Below, one piece after another: positions 12,627 to 13,222 of a stretch of DNA of 13,222 nucleotides. A program made the translations under genes and the position numbers. The notes under the pieces are model-generated. The model was not told the origin of the DNA. It saw only the letters and a list, made by a program, of their open reading frames with translations, and made no database searches. This DNA is from an uncultured Erysipelotrichaceae bacterium (GTDB lineage: Bacteria; Bacillota_I; Bacilli_A; Erysipelotrichales; Erysipelotrichaceae), in the NCBI GenBank assembly GCA_902795875.1, contig CADBND010000093.1, forward strand, positions 1 to 13,222. The letters run 5' to 3'. Each line of letters opens with the position of its first letter. Positions within the stretch are counted from its first letter, which is position 1.

Positions 12627-13222
12627 ATGTTTGATTCACTACAGGAAAAATTAACAAAAACATTGCGTAATGTTCAGGGCAAGGGAAGACTCTCTGAACG
12701 AAACATGGAAGAGACTCTCAAGGAGATAAGGATCGCCTTACTGGAGTCTGATGTCAACTACAAAGTCGTAAAGGATTTTCTTGAGAAAGTACGTCAGGAA
12801 TCGATCGGCCAGGATGTCTTGAATTCCGTTGAACCAGGACAACTGCTTGTCAAGATCGTACACGACGAGATCATCAAGCTGCTTGGCGATGAAGACAGCA
12901 GTCTCAACTTTGCACAAGAAGGCATCACGAAGATCATGATCGTCGGTCTGCAGGGCACAGGTAAGACGACACAGGCAGCGAAACTGGCAAATCTTTTAAA
13001 GAAACAGGGAAGAAAGCCTATGCTGCTGGCAGCCGACATCATTCGTCCGGCAGCCATCGAACAGCTACAGACTCTTGGCGGTCAGATCGGTGTAGAAGTC
13101 TATTCGGAAGGCATCGGTGTCGATGTGCTCAAACAGGTCGAAAACGGACTTGAACACGCTGAAGAGAAGGGCTATGACACCGTTCTGATCGATACGGCTG
13201 GCCGTCTGCAGATCGATGAAGA
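12627..13222 (+). CDS. ffh: Signal recognition particle protein Ffh, 5' part
   Basis: Ffh is the GTPase that, with 4.5S/6S RNA, binds signal sequences of nascent proteins and delivers ribosomes to the receptor FtsY at the membrane. The gene runs off the window after 198 codons. The N domain is residues 1-95 (MFDSLQEKLTKTLRNVQGKG, then ALLESDVNYKVVKDF at 37-51). The G domain begins with P-loop GLQGTGKT (107-114), then DIIRPAAIEQL (137-147) and the G3 motif DTAGR (189-193). The G5 motif, closing loop and methionine-rich M domain lie beyond the end. The residue after GKTT is Gln rather than the usual Thr. The start at ATG 12627 matches the family N terminus closely, yet no ribosome binding site precedes it. 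An upstream ATG at 12622 is out of frame. Confidence 0.95.
   Translation, partial: MFDSLQEKLTKTLRNVQGKGRLSERNMEETLKEIRIALLESDVNYKVVKDFLEKVRQESIGQDVLNSVEPGQLLVKIVHDEIIKLLGDEDSSLNFAQEGITKIMIVGLQGTGKTTQAAKLANLLKKQGRKPMLLAADIIRPAAIEQLQTLGGQIGVEVYSEGIGVDVLKQVENGLEHAEEKGYDTVLIDTAGRLQIDE

Overview
The window is a compact run of housekeeping genes, all on the + strand, and looks like core chromosome of a low-to-moderate GC Bacillota (Firmicutes). Supporting signs are AGGAGG-type ribosome binding sites, extended -10 promoters, a T-box leader in front of hisS-aspS, the relA to hisS-aspS order and the RNase J to ftsK/spoIIIE adjacency, both known from Bacillus-type genomes. The small 2[4Fe-4S] ferredoxin suggests an anaerobe. 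A member of the Erysipelotrichia would fit, but that placement is a guess. I see no mobile element, CRISPR array, rRNA or tRNA, and no convincing gene on the minus strand.

Layout. 1-1442: 3' two thirds of a bifunctional (p)ppGpp synthetase/hydrolase (Rel). 1423-1669: a promoter inside the end of rel, then a T-box riboswitch with its terminator. 1682-4682: hisS and aspS, overlapping by 8 bases. 4720-4961: a 57-residue ferredoxin with its own promoter and terminator. 4988-6415: miaB, without a visible Shine-Dalgarno sequence. 6416-6510: a possibly regulatory spacer with a three-codon reading frame and a hairpin. 6511-8013: an ABC-F ATPase starting with GTG. 8070-9737: an RNase J homologue starting with TTG that has lost several metal ligands. 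9739-12159: FtsK/SpoIIIE starting with GTG. 12271-12564: a short SSB-type OB-fold protein and its terminator. 12627-13222: the 5' part of ffh, cut by the window end.

How the genes work together. Most products act in translation or its control: Rel senses uncharged tRNA on the ribosome, HisRS and AspRS charge tRNA under T-box control, MiaB modifies tRNA next to the anticodon, the ABC-F protein probably acts on the ribosome, the RNase J homologue belongs to mRNA turnover, and Ffh targets nascent membrane proteins. FtsK and the SSB-like protein belong to chromosome segregation and DNA metabolism. The ferredoxin could supply electrons to the radical-SAM enzyme MiaB, but that is only inferred from adjacency.

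The observations most worth follow-up are the RNase J homologue that keeps its fold but has lost key active-site ligands; the hisS-aspS T-box, whose specifier and acceptor-end signals both point to tRNA-Asp; the likely leaderless starts of ffh and miaB; an extended -10 embedded in a perfect inverted repeat inside the RNase J gene; and the possible attenuation leader of the ABC-F gene. I did not find a clearly new multi-gene system.
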